64,000 bases of DNA from Pontederia crassipes. Taxonomy: Eukaryota > Streptophyta > Magnoliopsida > Commelinales > Pontederiaceae. Under the pieces are notes generated by a model. The model searched no databases. It was not told the DNA's origin and saw only the letters and a program-made list of their open reading frames with translations. Each line of letters starts with the position of its first letter. The stretch's first letter is position 1. Position numbers and translations under genes: made by a program. The stretch spans positions 3,305,501-3,369,500 of the forward strand of contig JAUKPH010000023.1 of the NCBI GenBank assembly GCA_030549335.1, written 5' to 3'. This document shows, piece by piece, positions 57,862 to 64,000 of the stretch.

Positions 57862-58004
57862 TTAGCTCTTGGGCCTCCGTAATGGGCGTGACCAGTATGG
57901 TAATGGTCTTCATTGAAAAAAATAGTTTCAGTCACGCTCGAGACTGAAGTAGGATATTGTTCCTATCACACTCTTGACAATTGTATCGTGACCATGGCAT
58001 GCCT
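57862..58004. other. Flank of the CACTA element up to a recombination breakpoint
   Basis: Follows 11790-11932 and then switches at CATGCCTCGCAC to gypsy RT sequence (CTTCGAAAATTTGGCATA matches about 29487). Confidence 0.75.
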
Positions 58005-58490
58005 CGCACTTCGAAAATTTGGCATACAACTTGTGTTCTCCTAGGGTCTGTAGCATAATCTATAGATGCTCCTCGTGTTATTCTGGGCTCGACGAATAAA
58101 TCAAAATGTCTTCGATGAAAACAATCACGGACTTGTTCAGATATGGCCTGAACACTCGGTTCATCAAATCCATAAAGGCTGCCGGAGCATTGGCTATCCC
58201 AAATGACATCACTAGAAACTCGTAGTGGTCATATCTTGTCCTAAAGACTGTCTTCGGCACATCGTCGTCAGGTATCCGAAGCTTATGGTACTTTTTAAAT
58301 CAATTTTTGAAAACACCTTTGTCGTCGAACAAGTCATCGATTCTTGGTAGCGGATACTTATTCTTTATTGTGACCTTATTCAACATTCGATAATTTATGC
58401 ACAGTCGGATAGATCCATCTTTTTTCTTCATGAATAGTACCGGAGCACCCCGTAGGGAGACTTGAGATATCATCCGAAAAAACATCCGAA
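58005..58490 (-). pseudogene. Gypsy RT fragment, third copy
   Basis: Minus reading: [39 protein letters not shown], then [49 protein letters not shown]. The palm motif is IED where the copy at 29314-30126 has VDD, so one catalytic Asp is lost. Segments between are deleted or frameshifted. The fragment begins abruptly at 58005. Confidence 0.9.
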
Positions 58491-59865
58491 AATTTCTTCA
58501 CCACTTCAATACTATCTCGGTCTATCTCAACTCGGTCCATCTTAATCACACTTGCCAAGAATCATTGACATCCTTTCTTCAATATCTTCTGGGCTTTGAT
58601 AGATGATACCAGGATCTTGCCCTGCTCTAGCGGCATGCTCTGATGATGGTCTGAGGTCCTCTTGGTGCTCTGATCATTATCTTCTTTGCTGGGTAATGTA
58701 GGTAGGTGTCGTGGTATGATAACTAGTCCATGTCCAACACCACATCGTAATTCCTAATCGGGATGACTCAATAATTATTTATCAATCCAATAACTATTTA
58801 TCATTTATTGCATGACGACAATCTTTCCATTCAATGAATTTCTAAATAATTCCTTATAAGTTATAAGTACAACATGACCTTTGAACTATCTCTATATCAT
58901 GATCATTAAGGCAAAACATTATGCATCTCTGCGATTCTCATAGGTAGCATTCTCAACTAAGCTAGAGATCAACTTTTCAATTTGAATCCATACTCTTTCC
59001 TAACCTTATGATTATGAATCCATTTAGGTCTCCTTTAATTCACTATTTGATAATAAATGCCATGCTTCACTTGTTGTGTTGACCTCACTTCTATCTCAAT
59101 TTATAATGCCTTAAGAGTAACGTGGGGATAACCTCCTTAGGGCTTTGGTTATTCAACCTTAGAATAACCTTCTTAGAACTTTGATTATTCCTTTCAAAAT
59201 AACATCCTTAGATGTTGCCTTACACCATCAATGAAACTATTCTATTTCCATCATTTAAGGATTTGTGTCATCCCTCACTTTATCTTTGGCTTCACCAACT
59301 AGTTTTCTTTTGGCATGGGTCAACTTACGGTCCTTGCCACAATCTATATCAAAGAAGATCTGCTCAACCTCCTCGATTTATCTTTATGCATCCTCGAAGT
59401 CGGCCTTTCCGTCGAACTGAGGGGTCTGTAATTTTAGGAACCTCTATAGTATCTATACGATCATGCCCAAACTACCATGTAAGATTCATGGGTGGGAGTA
59501 TGCAGTGTAAGCTAAGCGGGATCCATAGATATCCTTACCTCAATCCCATTCAATTGGGGATCTCAGGTCTGCTATCTATTTTCTATTAGGATCTAAGTCT
59601 ACTGCTCATTAGCCTGTAAGCATAGGGCTTGTTGAATGATCTGCTACAATCCATTCTTGGGAGCCCATGGGAAATGATCCGGAAAAGCCATAGTAGCTGC
59701 CTCCAAACATCAATAACAATAACCATTATATTAGTGTAAGCTTCATAATCAATATCACAAAACAATACTTACTTGACCCTACTTGCTAGTTGCAGTGATT
59801 GCTCGTGACAGTTGCACATGGACTAAATTCTATCTATTAGACACAATTAAGAAGTGCCTCTCCTT
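58491..59865 (-). other. Gypsy linker, filler and gag remnant, third copy
   Basis: Collinear with 30140-31458, including the CTTTGGTTATTC filler (about 59150) and the gag piece (about 59300-59450). No intact frame. Confidence 0.75.
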
Positions 59866-59878
59866 AGGCTTTGATACC
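59866..59878 (-). other. Primer-binding site, initiator Met type, third copy
   Basis: Minus GGTATCAAAGCCT next to the LTR. Confidence 0.75.
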
Positions 59879-59881
59879 TTT

Positions 59882-62190
59882 TGTAACGTCCTGAGATCCA
59901 CGTGACTTTCACGTGCTAAAGTCATCCCGAAGACGCTACAATATTCTTTATAAAATAATTTTTGCATAATTATAAACTATATAATACGAAATTAATAATA
60001 ACAATATCTAAAAATCCATAATATCAAGGAGCTGGAAATGTCCATGTCTCCATCATGCTAAATATGCAAAAAAATTAAAGCTAATCAATAATCTAGTAGG
60101 ACATAATCCTACATCATGTGCAATATCTCTATTACTGAGCCTGACCACCTACATCACCATCTTCTATCATCTCACCTGCATGAATTCAGATGCAGGAAAA
60201 ATTCATGAGTAAAAAAATACTCAGTACGTAGGGTCTAACCATAACGATAATCAATAATAATCAATAGTACTAGATAAATCAATGACAATATGGAGTAATA
60301 AATAATATAGCACTAGATAAGACAATATGATGAGAGCTCAATAATCAATAAAACAATATAGCCATAAATCAATAAAGATGATCACGAAAGGGGGTTAATA
60401 AACCGATTAATCATTTCACAATAATCTATTATCAATTATACCTGATCACTATGGCACTGTCCAATTTAACAATTTCAATTCAATTATTAATATCAATGGT
60501 CATCGGCCAATAATAATTTATATTCAATTCAATGGGTGGAGGCAAAGTCGGTCAACGCCAAAATTTGAATGACCATGATTCAATTCTATGTCCATTCAAT
60601 TCGATTCGATTCAATTCAATTCGATTTCCATTCTCTTCAATTCAATCTTTGGATTTATTCAATTCAATAGGGAGTGCTCAGTCAATTAAGGGAAACTCCA
60701 TGTCTCTTTCATGTAGGTCAGTGGACGATCAAACCACAGCAAGCTGCCCTCCAATAATAGCGCTAATAATAGCTTCGTGATGATGGGGGACCATGACCAT
60801 CACAGAACAGCCATAATTTTCCTAAAGGATGACGTCTCATACCTCTAGGTACACTATTTGCCCCGTACAATATTCATAATAATATCAATATGGCCTAGGG
60901 AGCTTAGAGACAATCGGAGAACATGAAGACCCAGTAGCTTCTATCTTTTATCTTGTTTATCCTATAGACTTATCTTTAACAATTTAATTTAGGTTAAACA
61001 AGGACCCAATTAGAGAAAAACTACTGGATCAATATTATGGTTAATCACATAATCAAGTAGAACAATAAGAACAATAATCTCAAGTTAGATCTGAAGAGCA
61101 TGATGAGGTCAGATCTGTTAATAATTATGGTCATAGATGGTTATGAACATTAACCATAATAACTATTCAATTATATATAACAAATTATCCAAAATTATGT
61201 TTTTTGTCACAAAGCTCGGCCCGCGTCGGGTGGAACCTGGGCCGTGTTCGAAAACGCTCAATCTCACCTCGGCCAGAGCAAACCCAGGCCGGGTCAATCG
61301 GTTCATCCTCAATCACGACCGCGTTGAACCTGTGCCGCGCCGAAGCACAACTCGGGTCGGGCCAATAGGAACTCGGCCCGGTTAGACAACCCGATCCGGT
61401 TCCGAATCCAACTCGGTCTGTATTCAATGAAATCCAGGCCAGGTTCTGCCGCTGATGGAGAAACGCGTTCCGACATAACTTTTCGACCACCATAACTATG
61501 TTATACGATGTTCAAACTATGCATATGATATCAATAGATTCACGATATAAAGGAGAAGAGGATAGGGTTCCATGTCATGAAAAATCGATGACATAGGGAT
61601 TCCCCTACGTACCTAAAGTTGGTTGAAAAACCAACTGGATTCTCTCTGCCTGTGTGAGTTTTCCCGACGCCGACTTTGGCCGACGATCTCTTTCTGTCCA
61701 CATTCCGAAACTCACGGCCACCACTTGAAACTTCCTCACCTATATACCGACTTCGAAACCAGCCACTGCACGCTCTCTGGAATGCCTCGGTTCCCGTGCA
61801 AATAAGAGGAAAAGAGAGGCTCATGAGTAGAATTCTGTTTTGGCCTAAGGGGGTTTCCAACCACCTATTTGATGTCTATTTGTAGTGCATGTTAGGATTT
61901 TCAATTCTATTGGGCCTTGGACTCTTTTAGGATCAATCTTGGCCAACCATCATTGATTAATCATTCCATAATTGTTCAGATTTAATTAAATCTGAATTTA
62001 CTTATTAATCCATATTTATCTTCATAACTATTCTATCTCTATTCAAATTCCATCTTATCTTTCCAACTTATCCCATAATTCCATCAAATTTCAAAATTAA
62101 ATAATTCTAGAATATTAAATAATGATTTTCAAATATTATAAATGATTAAAATATTCATTTATTTATTTTATAAAAATTGGGATCGTCATA
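59882..62190 (-). repeat. Gypsy LTR (copy L4)
   Basis: 2,309 bases from TGTAACGTCCTGAGATCC to GGATCGTCATA (CA mutated to TA). Pentamer stretch at 60590-60650, GC-rich patch at 61215-61450. The TATA box at about 61883 reads CTACAAATAG and is damaged. Confidence 0.9.
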
Positions 62191-63092
62191 AATACACTTG
62201 ATGCAAATCCTTCTAAAATGCCTCATGAGAAAGAAGTTAGTTGAGGCTGCTGTGTGACGAGTAGATGCATTAGAAGCGGAGCTTATTTCTACCAAAAAAG
62301 TAATCATATATTTCCTACAAGAGGTTTCATTTAAATTTTGTAGGTCCAAGACTTTGAATGTGTAATTACTGGTCTCTACTTATCAGGATAATTTGTTAGA
62401 TGATGTGAAAAGATAATATAAGATCAACTGAAATCGTATGTCAAAATTCTGAAGCATAGGTTTATTTTGGACTTCAAAAGTGGAAATTATGACACATGCA
62501 CATTCACATATGTGAAATGTTACCTTCAAATGCAAACAAAAAAAAGAGGAAAAAAAGATGTACTTTGGTTTTGCATCCTCATAAGTGCGTAGACATGAAA
62601 GTTTATGTGATGCTAAATTTTTTTCTATTGCTTCTTTAAGCACAAGTTGATCCAATTTTATTGTAGTTCAGAGATGCATAAATATTCTTGAAATTGTTCA
62701 TTCAGTTTTTCTTCATATTTTTCTTTGTCATAGTGCTTGTTCTAAATAAGGTTATAGTTCTCAAAGGAGGCTAAATGTGCTCTGAACATGTTTTCCCTGA
62801 TTAGGCTCTGTATGAAGCTTTGATGAGACAAGAAGAATTGCTTGCATACATTGACCAACAAAATGATGCTAAGTTTCAGGTGAGAAGAATTTGAAACTTT
62901 GATCAGACAAAAGGATGATATCATTGCCCCTAATGTTTCATAACCTCAGCAAACAGATTGAATATACTTGCTTGACATCGTTGCACATCAAATTGCAGGA
63001 GAATCTAGGATATTTTTTAAGTATAATCATGTCATGTCAATCTTCTGATTGATAATGTTTCCTTTTCTTCTCTGTAGAGGAAGAAATTTTGA
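62191..63092 (+). pseudogene. SFH 3' end, copy 3
   Basis: Exon a (62191-62299) has a 2-base deletion after GAGAAAGAAG that shifts the frame, and the same TGTGTGACGAG stop as copy 2. Exon b (62805-62879) is open (ALYEALMRQEELLAYIDQQN). Exon c (63078-63092) RKKF-stop keeps a TGTAG acceptor. No upstream SFH exon exists beside it. Confidence 0.85.
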
Positions 63093-63451
63093 TTCTGACG
63101 CATGGACGCCTCCCCAGTAGCGAATGGTTGTGCAGCTAGAGCCTTCTCACTTTAAAACGTGTAGCTCTTATTTGCGCATCGGGAGCAAAAATGAGAGGGA
63201 GAGAGAATGAGAGAGGTCGGGAGGAGCATCTCACCGGTAGTTGTCGGCTGCCACTCCTGTGTTCGCCGAAGCGAAGGAGGGTCACTTCGAGAGAAGAGGA
63301 GGGACACAAAAAAAGGGAAAGGGGAAGGAAAAATTCAAGTAGGATAGGAAAATCTGACCAAAATACCGCGAGATGTACGTCACATCTGGACGGATGTCTT
63401 CATGTGAGCAATTGAATCACATCTAAATGGTCCATATGCCTTTTCGTACAC
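63093..63451. other. SFH 3' flank, copy 3
   Basis: Matches 39161-39528 and 34727-35070. Non-coding. Confidence 0.5.
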
Positions 63452-63948
63452 TGTGAACACCCTTTGGGTGAAACTTGGTGTAACACCCTAATATGAGCCC
63501 TTCATTTTAGATCCATGGCTTAGATTATTTCACAACTTTCTCTCCCTCTCAGTCTCCTTTGCGCTCTCTCTTTTGTCTCTCCCCTCCGTCGCTCTCTCTT
63601 CTCTATCCCCTCCGATCACTCTCTTCTCTCCTCCGATCGTCGCCACCCATTCCCAATCTGTGCTGTTGCCGCCTCCCCTCCGCTCTCCTTTCTTCTCTCC
63701 TTTGATCGCCACCCTCGTGTCGATCAGCACCACCGCCGCTGATATCTCGCTTGGTGCCGCCATTGCCACCTCCCCTCCGCTCTCCTTTCTTCTCTCCTCC
63801 GATCGCCGCCCCCATCACTGACATGTGTCGCCGTCGTTGATATGTGTAGCCGATCTCTCGCGTTGATGGGGTCGATGGGGGAAGATATGTGATCTGCTAA
63901 CGACTCATATGCAAGAGTTACACAATGTTTCACCTAAGGGGTGTTACA
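63452..63948. mobile_element. MITE-like element with terminal inverted repeats, copy 3
   Basis: Left end TGTGAACACCCTTTGGGTGA, right end in complement TGTAACACCCCTTAGGTGAA. The CT-rich tandem repeat lies at 63536-63800, with an additional unit compared with copy 2. Confidence 0.5.
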
Positions 63949-64000
63949 TCCTTATTAATCCCATATATATATATATATATGTTAAAGTATAAGGTCCAAT
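63949..64000. other. TA microsatellite and window edge
   Basis: TATATA run at about 63963-63981, then GTTAAAGTATAAGG as in 40012-40020. The right edge lies outside the window. Confidence 0.6.

Noticed and set aside
1-64000. tRNA, rRNA, snoRNA or miRNA genes
   Set aside because: Reading both strands by eye I saw no tRNA arm pattern or rRNA sequence; small RNA genes cannot be excluded without folding and search tools.

Overview
The window is nuclear DNA from a flowering plant. The evidence is the kind of repeats present: Ty1/copia and Ty3/gypsy retrotransposons with plant-type primer-binding sites, a non-autonomous Athila/Tat-like element, a SIRE-like LTR, CACTA-type ends, an Au-type SINE, and intron-split exons of a Sec14-nodulin (SFH-type) phosphatidylinositol/phosphatidylcholine transfer protein gene. 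I found no intact protein-coding gene, no rRNA or tRNA gene and no CRISPR array. Nearly all coding similarity is broken by stops, frameshifts or truncation. The species cannot be told from the sequence.

Layout, left to right. 1-1640: GC-rich minisatellite and low-complexity DNA. 1640-3830: decayed copia pol (+). 3831-7075: two tandem copies (A, B) of a ~1.9 kb unit with exon-like pieces of an unrecognised gene (-). 7076-8140: GC-rich head that could be that gene's 5' end. 9284-11345: SIRE-like LTR with a 3' internal fragment (-). 11521-11789: CACTA remnant. 12936-14364: solo LTR with a perfect 5-bp target duplication. 15689-18175: four tandem intron repeats leading into an SFH exon (+). 18176-33786: gypsy element (-) inserted inside that SFH exon, with a 7-kb Athila/Tat-like element nested in its left LTR. 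33787-34726: the last SFH exons. 35339-39990: a second copy of gypsy 5' region + LTR + SFH 3' end. 40105-40560: GC-rich block. 40561-52872: second copy of the copia pol fragment and four copies (C-F) of the 1.9-kb unit, one invaded by a minus-strand copia element that itself carries an Au-type SINE. 52873-58004: second copies of the GC-rich head, SIRE-like LTR and CACTA element. 58005-64000: third copy of gypsy + LTR + SFH 3' end.

The simplest history is a functional SFH gene hit by a gypsy element, which was later invaded by an Athila-like element. A tandem segmental duplication of roughly 40 kb followed. The second copy seems to have lost the stretch corresponding to about 11.93-29.49 kb, which fuses CACTA-flanking DNA directly to the gypsy RT at 58004/58005. 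A smaller tandem duplication (about 31.0-35.3 kb and 35.3-39.99 kb) made a further SFH 3' end. The genes here do not form a working pathway. What can be read is the order in which repeats inserted, duplicated and were deleted.
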